A stretch of DNA of 11,344 nt, taken from contig JAAZOO010000378.1 of NCBI GenBank assembly GCA_012797715.1, positions 1 to 11,344 of the forward strand. The letters are read 5' to 3'. Origin of the DNA: Geobacteraceae bacterium. GTDB taxonomy: Bacteria; Desulfobacterota; Desulfuromonadia; Geobacterales; Geobacteraceae. The position numbers were made by a program, and so were the translations under genes. The first letter of the stretch is position 1; each line of letters opens with the position of its first letter. This document shows, piece by piece, positions 1-7,388 of this stretch. Under the pieces are notes generated by a model. It was given only the letters and a program-made list of their open reading frames with translations. It did not search any database and was not told the origin of the DNA.

Positions 1-2008
1 AGACGACGGGAACGGCCGTTGCTCCCCCGCCATATTCGGCAGGTATGGCACCGTCTCCTCCTTCCGCCGCCTCGGATGAGACAGGGGAAAATGCCGGAAT
101 CCGGGGAGGTTCCGCCTGCTCCAGAATCCGGCCGTCGGCATCCACCACCCGCGTGATGAAATAGGGGACGGTCCTGTACCCGCCTGACGCGAAAACCGCA
201 TAGGCGGATGTCAGTTCCAGCGGGGTAACACTGGATGAGCCGAGGGCCAGCGTCAGGTTGGCGGTAAGGGGAGAGGTAATCCCGAGCTTTTTGGCGTACT
301 CGATGGCATAGTCGACACCTATGGACTCCAGGATCTTGACGCTCACCACATTGATGGAATTGGTCAGCGCCGTTCGCATCGTCACCGGCCCCCGATAGGT
401 GTTGTCATAGTTCTTCGGCTTCCACGCCTTAAAGCCGTTCCCGGGGTATTCGACGGGAGAATCGTCGATGACCGTGGCAGCCGTCATATTCTTGTCCAGC
501 GCGGCTGCATAGATAATGGGCTTGAAGGCGGATCCCGGGTTTCTCCGTGCCTGCACTGCCCGGTTGAACTGGCTGCGCCGGAAGTCGTATCCCCCGATCA
601 TGGCCTTCACCGCGCCGGTCCTGGGATCCAGCGCGATCAGGGCCGCCTGGGCGAGAGGTTCCTGGTCCAGGGCGAATACGGCGCCCCGCTTGTCGCTGTC
701 CGGAGTGATCACCGAGACCTCTATCACGGATCCCAGAGAAATCGATTTCGTTTTCTCCCTGACGCCGCTTTCGTAGCGATCCACGAGCGGGACCCCCCCG
801 GCCCACGCCATGTTCCTGCGGGAAAGGATTCCGGTCCGGTCGCCGACCCGTACCGTAGCCTCACCCTTGGATCGGTCGACAGCGACGACAACCCCCTGAT
901 AGGTCTCCCCGGGTTTCATCGACGCAGTGTCGATCCCCTGCTCAACCTTGCGGCAGAACTCCTCCACCTGTTCCGGGGCAAGAGAGGTGACCGGACCGCG
1001 GAATCCCTGGCGCTTGTCCACCGCTTTCAGGCCGCTCACCACATTCTCGTGGGCGGCCTTCTGCATCTCGGCATTCATGGTCGTATAGATCCTCAGTCCT
1101 CCCTTGTAGAGGAGGTCTTCGCCGTACTTCTGCTCCAGTTGAATGCGGATGTGCTCGAGGAAATAGGCGGACTGGGCGCTGTTCACTTTCTTTCGAGAGG
1201 AGATGACAATGGGCGTCCTGCGCGCATGGTCCGCCTCGGCCTGGGTGATGTAGCCCTCTTCGAGCATCCTGCCGAGCACATACGCCTGCCGTTCGCGGGC
1301 CCGATCCAGATGTTTGATGGGGGAATAGAGCTCCGGACCCTTGGTGAGACCGGCGAGCATGGCCATCTCCGCCAGGTTGAGGTTCTCCACGTCCTTGCCG
1401 AAATAGGTCTCGGCGGCTATCTGGACACCATAGGATCCTGCCCCCAGGTAGATCTGGTTCAGGTAAATATAAAGGATATCGTCTTTCGACAGCCGTTCCT
1501 CCATCCTCTTGGCCAGAATGGCTTCCTTGAACTTCCGGGAGAATTTCTTCTCCGGGGTCAGCAACATGGATTTCGCCACCTGCTGGGTTATCGTGGACGC
1601 GCCCTCTTTCCTGCTGAAGCTCACAAGGTTCTTGACGGCCGCCCTGACGATCCCCAGGTAGTCAAGCCCCTTGTGCTGGAAGAAATTGGAATCCTCCGCC
1701 GCCACGAAAGCTTGGATAAGCTTTTTGGGAATCTTCTCCACGGGGACCACCGTCCGCCGTTCCAGGAAAAACTCTCCAACCAGTGTTCCGTCATCACCGT
1801 AGACCTGGGTAACGATGGGCGGGCGGTAGTCTGCCAGGCGATCCACCCGCGGAAGGGATGCATTGAGATAAAGGAAGTACAGGGCAAAGCCGAAAACGAG
1901 AAGAACCAGGAAAACGGAGAGCGTTACCAGAAAGACGGCAACCCCGCTTTTCCCCGATTTTTTCCTCCTGCTCCGGGCCGATTTTCCGTGTTCCGCCTGT
2001 GACGTCAT
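1..2008 (-). CDS. mrcA: Penicillin-binding protein 1A, class A (glycosyltransferase/transpeptidase), 3' end cut by window
   Basis: Bifunctional peptidoglycan synthase of the inner membrane: it polymerises lipid II into glycan strands and cross-links the stem peptides. The frame is open from ATG 2008 to the window edge (669 codons). Seen in order: a basic cytoplasmic N-terminus (about 1-20); one membrane anchor (about 22-48); a GT51 domain with A-A-E-D-S-N-F-F (catalytic Glu105), E-G-A-S-T-I-T-Q-Q (135-143) and the Y-L-N-Q-I-Y-L-G block (182-189); an OB-like insert (about 325-440); and a transpeptidase domain with S-x-x-K (Ser493, Lys496) and S-x-N (Ser551, Asn553). The KTG box would lie beyond base 1, so the protein is partial here, not broken. 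A GGGAG run about 11 bases upstream supports the start. The gene diverges from the EF-G gene. The assignment to class A PBP is firm; the exact symbol (mrcA or ponA) is by family convention. Confidence 0.96.
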   Translation of the reverse strand, partial: MTSQAEHGKSARSRRKKSGKSGVAVFLVTLSVFLVLLVFGFALYFLYLNASLPRVDRLADYRPPIVTQVYGDDGTLVGEFFLERRTVVPVEKIPKKLIQAFVAAEDSNFFQHKGLDYLGIVRAAVKNLVSFSRKEGASTITQQVAKSMLLTPEKKFSRKFKEAILAKRMEERLSKDDILYIYLNQIYLGAGSYGVQIAAETYFGKDVENLNLAEMAMLAGLTKGPELYSPIKHLDRARERQAYVLGRMLEEGYITQAEADHARRTPIVISSRKKVNSAQSAYFLEHIRIQLEQKYGEDLLYKGGLRIYTTMNAEMQKAAHENVVSGLKAVDKRQGFRGPVTSLAPEQVEEFCRKVEQGIDTASMKPGETYQGVVVAVDRSKGEATVRVGDRTGILSRRNMAWAGGVPLVDRYESGVREKTKSISLGSVIEVSVITPDSDKRGAVFALDQEPLAQAALIALDPRTGAVKAMIGGYDFRRSQFNRAVQARRNPGSAFKPIIYAAALDKNMTAATVIDDSPVEYPGNGFKAWKPKNYDNTYRGPVTMRTALTNSINVVSVKILESIGVDYAIEYAKKLGITSPLTANLTLALGSSSVTPLELTSAYAVFASGGYRTVPYFITRVVDADGRILEQAEPPRIPAFSPVSSEAAEGGDGAIPAEYGGGATAVPVV

Positions 2009-2057
2009 GTTCCGCTGCTCTCCCGATTCTTTCTCATGAATATTCAGATACCGCAGA

Positions 2058-2087
2058 AGAATAGATCACATTGTTGCGCCAATTCAA
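2058..2087 (-). promoter_or_regulatory. Weak candidate promoter for the PBP1A gene
   Basis: On the minus strand, TTGAAT (2087-2082) and TATTCT (2063-2058) are separated by 18 bases, each matching the sigma70 consensus at 4 of 6 positions. They lie about 50 bases upstream of the PBP1A ATG, in the divergent intergenic region. The match is only moderate, so this is a suggestion. Confidence 0.3.
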
Positions 2088-2144
2088 GGAATAACTGCCC
2101 CTTTTCCATCCAGCCGCCATTCCGCATCCGCCCCCACTTTTCCC

Positions 2145-2172
2145 TTGCCATGAGTCTCTCCGCCGGTATAAT
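2145..2172 (+). promoter_or_regulatory. Sigma70-type promoter for the EF-G paralogue
   Basis: TTGCCA (2145-2150) and a perfect TATAAT (2167-2172) are spaced by 16 bases. Transcription would start near 2179, about 28 bases before the ATG at 2207. The -10 box lies inside a possible in-frame upstream extension of the EF-G reading frame (from ATG 2036), which argues that the extension is not translated. A C7 run (2188-2194) lies in the short leader. Confidence 0.75.
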
Positions 2173-2206
2173 ACGGTTTGATTTCCGCCCCCCCTTGCGA
2201 GGCCCC

Positions 2207-4276
2207 ATGGACCATCCGCCGCTCGAATCCATCCGCAACATCGGCATCATCTCCCACATCGACGCCGGAAAAACAACGGTGTCGGAGCGGATTCTCTTCT
2301 ACTCCGGAGAAACCCATAAAATGGGCGAGGTGCATGACGGACAGGCGGTGATGGACTGGATGCCCCAGGAGCAAGAGCGCGGCATCACCATTACCGCCAC
2401 TGCCACCACCTGCCGCTGGGGATCGCGGTGGATCAACCTCATAGATACGCCCGGTCATATCGATTTCACCATTGAGGTGGAACGGAGCATGCGGGTGCTG
2501 GACGGAGCAATCGCCATTTTCAGCGCCGTGGAGGGTGTGGAACCCCAGAGCGAATCGGTCTGGCGCCAGGCGGATCGTTACGGCGTGCCGCGGATATGCT
2601 TCATCAACAAGATGGACCGGGTCGGCGCCGACTATCAGGCCGTGCTGGAGGAGATGACCAGGAGGCTTGGCGCCCGGCCCCTCCTTCTGCAGCTCCCCGT
2701 GGGGAGCGAGGCTGGATTTGCCGGGGTCATCGATCTCATCACGGAGGAAACCCTCCATTTTGCCGAATCGGATCAGGGTATGACCGTGGAGCGGACACCC
2801 CTTCCTTCCGGGCAGGGGGCGGGAATCCGGGAGGCTCGGGAAGCTTTGCTGGAAGCAGCAGCCGACTTCGACGATACCATCCTCGCCGATTACCTTGACG
2901 GCAATCCCGTGGAGCCAGGACGGCTGCGCGCTGCCATCCGCAAAGGGACGTTCGCCTGCCGGATCTTTCCGGTGCTTCTCGGCTCCGCCCTCCGCAACAA
3001 GGGGGTGCAGCCGCTCATGGATGCCGTGGGAGACTACCTGCCGGCGCCCGTCGACATCCCCCCCGCCCGCGGCGCGCGGCCCGGAACCAATGACCTGGAG
3101 GAAGTCCGCTGCGACCCCCAGGCGCCGCTCTGCGCCCTGGCATTCAAGGTATTTTCCGATGAAGGACGGAAGCTGACCTTTCTCCGTCTCTATTCCGGCA
3201 CAATCCGCGCAGGAGATACGATCTTCAACAGCACGCGGGGCTGCCGGGAAAAGGTCGCCCGCCTGTTCCGCATGCATGCCCACAAGAGGGAGCGGATAGA
3301 GAATGCCGGGGCCGGCGATATCGTTGCGGCTGCAGGGCTCAAGGACGTGCTGACCGGGGACACCCTCTGCGACCCCGAACACCCCCTTCTTCTGGAGGGG
3401 CTTGCGGTACCCGAGCCCGTGGTCTCGGTGGCGGTTGAACCGCGGGGACCGGAGGACCGGGAAAGACTCCCCTCCGCGCTGGAAAAGCTCCAGTGGGAGG
3501 ACCCCACGTTCCGTGTCAGGGAGGACGAGGAAACGGGACAGACTATCCTGACCGGCATGGGCGAACTCCACCTGGAGATCATCGCAGATCGCCTGTCGCG
3601 CGATTTCGGCGTTGGAATCAAGACCGGACGCCCCCAGGTTGTCTACCGGGAAACATCGAGACGCGCAGTCGAGCGCCGCGAGGTGTTCCGCAGGGAGGTG
3701 GACGGGAAGGTCCAGGCAGGGGAAGTCCTGCTGCACATCTCGCCGCTGGCACGGGGCGCGGGGCTCACGGTCATCGTCCCCCCCCCGGAGGAGTCGCACC
3801 TGCCGCCGGAACTCTCCGACCTGCTGGCACAGTGCCTGGAACAGGCATGCCGTGCGGGAGGTACTACCGGCTATCCGGTGACCGATGTGGAGGTACGGGT
3901 CGTGGAAGCCCCCTTCGAGCCGGGCGTAACCACCGAAATAGGCCTGCGGGCAGCAGCACAGCGCGGACTGGCTCTGGCGCTCAGAGAAGGAAGCCCCGCC
4001 CTTCTGGAGCCGATAATGACCCTGGAGCTTTCCGCTCCCGCCGACTACACCGGCAAGGTCATCGGCTCCCTCCAGCAGAAGCGGGGGAGAGTGGAGGGTG
4101 TCACATCCCGTGGGGGCCAGGAAATCATCCGCGCCCACGTTCCTCTGGCGGAGATGTTCGGTTTCATGACCGAACTGCGAAGCGCCACCAAAGGACGCGG
4201 CTCCTTTACCATGGAATTTTCCCATTTCGATCAGGCGCCTCCGGATACCCTGAGACGCTTCGGCCTTCCTGAATAG
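2207..4276 (+). CDS. fusA: Elongation factor G paralogue (EF-G2 type)
   Basis: A translational GTPase of 689 residues, close to normal EF-G length. It would act on the ribosome in translocation or ribosome recycling. GTPase motifs are intact: H-I-D-A-G-K-T-T (17-24), switch I ending R-G-I-T (58-61), D-T-P-G-H (80-84), N-K-M-D (134-137) and G-S-A-L (259-262). The domain III motif L-T-G-M-G-E-L-H-L-E (448-457) and domain V (about 600-675, ending in G-R-G-S-F-T-M-E-F) are canonical. Domain IV (about 484-600) is divergent: the Q-S-G-G-R-G-Q-Y-G signature and the Y-H-D-V-D-S-S tip loop are both absent, with P-F-E-P-G-V-T-T (569-576) in the second place. It stands alone, not beside rpsL, rpsG or tuf, which fits a second EF-G. 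ATG 2207 is chosen over ATG 2036 because GAGG (2199-2202) and a promoter precede it and family homology starts there. The gene carries a C9 run at 3778-3786. Confidence 0.93.
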   Translation: MDHPPLESIRNIGIISHIDAGKTTVSERILFYSGETHKMGEVHDGQAVMDWMPQEQERGITITATATTCRWGSRWINLIDTPGHIDFTIEVERSMRVLDGAIAIFSAVEGVEPQSESVWRQADRYGVPRICFINKMDRVGADYQAVLEEMTRRLGARPLLLQLPVGSEAGFAGVIDLITEETLHFAESDQGMTVERTPLPSGQGAGIREAREALLEAAADFDDTILADYLDGNPVEPGRLRAAIRKGTFACRIFPVLLGSALRNKGVQPLMDAVGDYLPAPVDIPPARGARPGTNDLEEVRCDPQAPLCALAFKVFSDEGRKLTFLRLYSGTIRAGDTIFNSTRGCREKVARLFRMHAHKRERIENAGAGDIVAAAGLKDVLTGDTLCDPEHPLLLEGLAVPEPVVSVAVEPRGPEDRERLPSALEKLQWEDPTFRVREDEETGQTILTGMGELHLEIIADRLSRDFGVGIKTGRPQVVYRETSRRAVERREVFRREVDGKVQAGEVLLHISPLARGAGLTVIVPPPEESHLPPELSDLLAQCLEQACRAGGTTGYPVTDVEVRVVEAPFEPGVTTEIGLRAAAQRGLALALREGSPALLEPIMTLELSAPADYTGKVIGSLQQKRGRVEGVTSRGGQEIIRAHVPLAEMFGFMTELRSATKGRGSFTMEFSHFDQAPPDTLRRFGLPE

Positions 4277-4296
4277 GAACCCGTCCTTTCCGGGGC

Positions 4297-4333
4297 ATCC
4301 CGTAACCCACGGGATTCGACCCAGGACAGGGTC
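4297..4333 (+). repeat. Two small inverted repeats between the EF-G and HEAT genes
   Basis: The first is a perfect 7-bp stem (ATCCCGT 4297-4303, ACGGGAT 4309-4315) with a 5-base loop. The second is a 5-bp stem (GACCC 4318-4322, GGGTC 4329-4333) with a 6-base loop. No T run follows either, so this is not a standard intrinsic terminator. I see no convincing promoter between 4277 and 4405, so the HEAT gene may be read from the EF-G transcript or from a promoter I cannot recognise. Confidence 0.45.
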
Positions 4334-4405
4334 TCTCCATGGCCGGAATCCGCTCCATACCGGACCTGCTCGCGGAGGCAGTTTCGCTTTCTTCGGGAGA
4401 TTCAG

Positions 4406-6028
4406 ATGCCTGCAAGCACCGATACCAGGTCACGCCCGCCAAAAGGAAACGGCCGGGCGGCCGGAGCCGTCGTTACGGCGCTCGGGGAAATCCTCAAAGG
4501 AGTAAAGGCAATCGCCTTCTATCCCGAAGCCCATCCGCTCCGCCGGGAAATCATTCATCGGGCCTATCAGGCGATCCGTTCCCTCATGGGCGCGGAGGGA
4601 ATAAGCATCATCGTCCACCGGAACGGCCTGTCCGTCTCGGGCGGGGAGGGGGAGGTGGAAAACGCCCCCATGGCCCTCTCCCTGGCAAAGGAACTCTTCA
4701 CCCGGGAAATTCAGCGCCTCACCCTTCTTCCGGAACTCTCGCCCGACGAATTCACGGAATTTCTTCTCCTTCTGGCAACGGAGCCGCAGAAGGTAATCGG
4801 AGAAGGGGGCATGGCAGGGCTCCTGGACCGCCGGGGCATTCGCTCGATAATCGCCAACGAGATCGACATTGCCGCCGTTTTCACGAAACGGTCCACGGGA
4901 GAGCCCGCCGAAGAAGCCGTTTCCGAGGGAACGGCGCCAGGGGAACAAGACAAGGGCGGAACCGGGACGCCCGAAGACACCCCACCCCACCCCACCCCGG
5001 CCGACCCGACGGTGGAAGAACTCCTCGCCTCCATGGAGGCGGAGTATGACGGAATCACCTATGCCACCCTGGCACGGATGCTCGTGGTCAAGGGAGAAGC
5101 GCTGAAGGCCGAGGGGAACTTCGACAGGCTCTTTCCCCTCCTCCTGGGCCTTCTCAATCAGAACGCCGATGAAATGAGGAGCGGGGAATGCAGGGAAAGC
5201 GCCCTTGATGCCTTCCGCATCCTCGCCCGGGATGAAACGGCGGAACACCTGTTGGACCACCTCCAGGATGAGGATTTCAAGCAGAAGGAAATCGTGTTCA
5301 TGATCCTTCATCACCTGGGAAGAGACGTTGTGGACTCCATCGTCCACCGCATTGCCGCGTGCAAAAACCTGTCCATCAAAAAGACACTGACCACCGCCCT
5401 CCTCCGCATCGGACCGCCCGCCGTGCCCCCGCTTCTTGACGTGCTGAAGGACGGAAGGCGGGAGTTTGCGAGGGCCGCCATTGCCGTTTTGGGAGAAATG
5501 GGGTCCCGTGATGCGGTACGGGGGCTTTCCCTAACCGCCTACCATGCGGACAACCGCATCAGGATCGATTCCATCCGCGCCCTGGCCCGCGTCGGGGGCA
5601 AGGAAGCCACGGAGGTGCTGACGGACCTCCTTCGTGACGCCAACAGCGCCATTCGAAGGCAGGCCATTCTCTGGCTCGGAATATCAAGAAACGAGCGTGC
5701 GGTCCAGCCTCTTCTCGACCTGATCCTGGAACGGGATATCATGGGAAGAACCCTGACACTGAAAAAGGAAGCCCTGCTCGCCCTCGGCCGCATCGGCGAC
5801 CGGCGCGCCCTTGACCCCCTGTTCCGCCTGGTGCGGAAGAGGCATCTGCTTGCCCGGGACCGTTGGGATGCCCTGAAGGTCCTCGCCGTCGATGCAATCG
5901 GACAGATCGGCGGAGACATCGCACGAAAATTCCTGGAAAAGACTGCGCTGCGGGGGGGGAGTCTCGGCCGGGCCTGTGCAGCCGTACTGGAAACCATGGG
6001 AGGGAAGCGGGGAGAAAGCCATGACTGA
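4406..6028 (+). CDS. HEAT-repeat protein with an N-terminal domain shared with the next gene
   Basis: A predicted soluble protein of 540 residues with no signal peptide or membrane segment. Residues about 24-155 form a globular domain with F-Y-P-E-A-H-P (38-44), clearly related to the N-terminus of the downstream HD-GYP protein. Residues about 160-205 are a low-complexity linker rich in Gly, Glu, Pro and Thr. From about 205 to 530 the chain is helical with HEAT-type repeats, best seen at 330-475 (L-L-R-I-G-P-P-A-V, V-L-G-E-M-G-S-R-D-A, L-A-R-V-G-G-K-E-A, L-G-R-I-G-D-R-R-A). HEAT arrays bind proteins; a scaffold or partner role for the HD-GYP protein is inferred. GGGAGA (4395-4400), 5 bases before ATG, supports the start. 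The stop overlaps the next ATG by 8 bases, implying co-translation. The gene holds a CCCCA repeat (4980-4998) and a G8 run (5952-5959). The specific function is unknown. Confidence 0.9.
   Translation: MPASTDTRSRPPKGNGRAAGAVVTALGEILKGVKAIAFYPEAHPLRREIIHRAYQAIRSLMGAEGISIIVHRNGLSVSGGEGEVENAPMALSLAKELFTREIQRLTLLPELSPDEFTEFLLLLATEPQKVIGEGGMAGLLDRRGIRSIIANEIDIAAVFTKRSTGEPAEEAVSEGTAPGEQDKGGTGTPEDTPPHPTPADPTVEELLASMEAEYDGITYATLARMLVVKGEALKAEGNFDRLFPLLLGLLNQNADEMRSGECRESALDAFRILARDETAEHLLDHLQDEDFKQKEIVFMILHHLGRDVVDSIVHRIAACKNLSIKKTLTTALLRIGPPAVPPLLDVLKDGRREFARAAIAVLGEMGSRDAVRGLSLTAYHADNRIRIDSIRALARVGGKEATEVLTDLLRDANSAIRRQAILWLGISRNERAVQPLLDLILERDIMGRTLTLKKEALLALGRIGDRRALDPLFRLVRKRHLLARDRWDALKVLAVDAIGQIGGDIARKFLEKTALRGGSLGRACAAVLETMGGKRGESHD
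4980..4998. repeat. CCCCA short tandem repeat; G-quadruplex motif on the minus strand
   Basis: Four C4 runs (4980-4983, 4985-4988, 4990-4993, 4995-4998) are separated by single A bases. The minus strand therefore reads four G4 runs with one-base T loops, the pattern that favours very stable parallel G-quadruplexes. It lies in the part of the HEAT gene that encodes the Pro/Thr-rich linker (about residues 192-198). The 5-base unit is not a multiple of 3, so gain or loss of one unit would shift the frame. Confidence 0.85.
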
Positions 6029-7388
6029 GATTACCCATCTGGACGCGCAGCGGGTCGCCATGCTCCTGACCGCCTCCATCAAATCCGTCACCTTCTACCC
6101 CCAGGCGCACCCTGCGGTGCGCCAACCCCTCCAGGAGCTTTCCGGGATACTGGACATGATGCTTCACAGAAAGCCGGAAATCCATTTCGGCGTCGTTGAA
6201 GGCGTCTTTTTCCTGGAAGACCACCTGTTTGTGGCTCCCAACTCATCCGTTGCCGAACTGGCCGACCGCCTCACAGCCAAAGGGATCGATGCCGTAACCA
6301 CCTATCCCGGCGTGAATCAGGAGGACCTGTTCCGCTTCGCGTCCCTCCTGGCCCGGCGCGATGTGACAGCTGACAATCTACCGTCGGAAATGGAAAGGAG
6401 CGGCATCAGGACCCTCCGGCTGGGCATCGATCAGCCGGTGTATGGCGATGCTTCCGACGCGGACGGCGCCGCGCCTTCCAAGACCTACCTGGACGCCCTT
6501 AATGCGGTTCGGGGAACGATGAGCGAAATCGAGAACGGCAGGATTCCCGACAGCGATCGGATCAACGCCGTAGTGGACGACATGGTTTCCCTCACCATCA
6601 AGGATCACACCACTCTCCTCGGTCTCGCCATGATAAAGGACTATGACAATTACACCTTCAACCATTCCGTCAATGTGGGGATACTGGCACTCGCCCTGGC
6701 GGCGTTCCAGGGCATGCCGCGCGACTTCCTGAGGGACACCAACACCGCCGGCCTTCTCCACGACATCGGCAAAACCGGCATCGACAAGAAAATCCTGAAC
6801 AAGCCGGGCAAACTTTCTTCCGACGAGTATGAGGTGATGAAGACACATGCGGAAAAGGGAGCGGAGATTATCGGCGGGATGAAAAACATCAGTCCGCGGG
6901 TGGGGGAGGCGGTTCTCGGCCATCATATCCGGCACAACCGGACAGGGTATCCCGAATGGGCGAGGGGGCGGGAGTTAGGCGTCATGACCGAGATAGTCGC
7001 TGTCGCCGACTGCTATGACGCCATCACCACACTCCGTTCCTACAGCGTGCCGGTGCTTCCAAAAGCGGCGCTCGACATGATGCGCAGGATTTCGGGAACA
7101 TCGCTGAACGGCGAACTTGTGGAAAAATTCGGAGAGATGATGGGGAACTATCCGGTAGGGACCCTTGTCAGGCTCGACACCAACGAGATAGCCCTCGTTG
7201 TCAGACCCCACCCCATGGAAAGCACGCTCCCGGGCGTAAAAATTATTCTGGATTCACGGGGTGATGCCCTGGAGTATCCGAAAATGGTCAGCCTCGCCGC
7301 CACCGAAGGGACACGGTACGCATCCATTGTGTCCACCGTGGACCCGCTCCTGAAGAATGTTGATGTGGGCAGCTATTTCGCTACGTGA
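6021..7388 (+). CDS. HD-GYP domain protein (probable cyclic di-GMP phosphodiesterase) with shared N-terminal domain
   Basis: A 455-residue cytoplasmic protein. HD-GYP enzymes hydrolyse cyclic di-GMP. Residues 8-137 form the domain shared with the preceding HEAT protein (F-Y-P-Q-A-H-P, 25-31). The HD-GYP domain spans about 200-380 with the expected metal-ligand candidates: His215 (F-N-H-S-V), His247-Asp248 (L-L-H-D-I-G-K), His276, His301-His302 and Asp330 (V-A-D). The signature is imperfect: G-Y-P (309-311) is kept, but the usual H-H-E-R-x-D-G is H-H-I-R-H-N-R, so Glu, Asp and Gly are replaced. Activity is therefore likely but not certain. A C-terminal segment (377-455, from Y-P-V-G-T-L-V-R-L) is common in this family. 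ATG 6021 is preceded by GGGGAG and overlaps the upstream stop, so the longer frame from 5892 is rejected. No response-regulator receiver domain is seen; the N-terminal domain may take the sensing place. Confidence 0.92.
   Translation: MTEITHLDAQRVAMLLTASIKSVTFYPQAHPAVRQPLQELSGILDMMLHRKPEIHFGVVEGVFFLEDHLFVAPNSSVAELADRLTAKGIDAVTTYPGVNQEDLFRFASLLARRDVTADNLPSEMERSGIRTLRLGIDQPVYGDASDADGAAPSKTYLDALNAVRGTMSEIENGRIPDSDRINAVVDDMVSLTIKDHTTLLGLAMIKDYDNYTFNHSVNVGILALALAAFQGMPRDFLRDTNTAGLLHDIGKTGIDKKILNKPGKLSSDEYEVMKTHAEKGAEIIGGMKNISPRVGEAVLGHHIRHNRTGYPEWARGRELGVMTEIVAVADCYDAITTLRSYSVPVLPKAALDMMRRISGTSLNGELVEKFGEMMGNYPVGTLVRLDTNEIALVVRPHPMESTLPGVKIILDSRGDALEYPKMVSLAATEGTRYASIVSTVDPLLKNVDVGSYFAT

Noticed and set aside
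1049..2002. Plus-strand open frame (317 codons) opposite PBP1A
   Set aside because: It is a mirror of the PBP1A gene, whose catalytic motifs are unmistakable on the minus strand. No ribosome binding site or homology is visible.
2036..2206. In-frame N-terminal extension of the EF-G gene
   Set aside because: It contains the promoter -10 box, lacks EF-G similarity and would add 57 odd residues; ATG 2207 has a ribosome binding site and the family N-terminus.
2084..4225. Long open frame (713 codons) antisense to the EF-G gene
   Set aside because: The translation has no recognisable domain and many clustered Pro, Gly, His and Arg residues. Long antisense frames are expected opposite GC-rich genes with high GC at third codon positions, and the EF-G frame is certain.
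4339..5049. Plus-strand open frame overlapping the start of the HEAT gene
   Set aside because: It is very rich in Arg, Gly and Pro with no domain, as expected for an off-frame reading; the HEAT frame continues through a coherent fold.
4430..5347. Minus-strand open frame (305 codons) opposite the HEAT gene
   Set aside because: Shadow frame; no family features, and the plus-strand gene is supported by its repeats and ribosome binding site.
5892..6020. In-frame N-terminal extension of the HD-GYP gene
   Set aside because: It lies wholly inside the HEAT gene in another frame, and ATG 6021 with GGGGAG gives the typical 8-base overlap and the conserved domain start.
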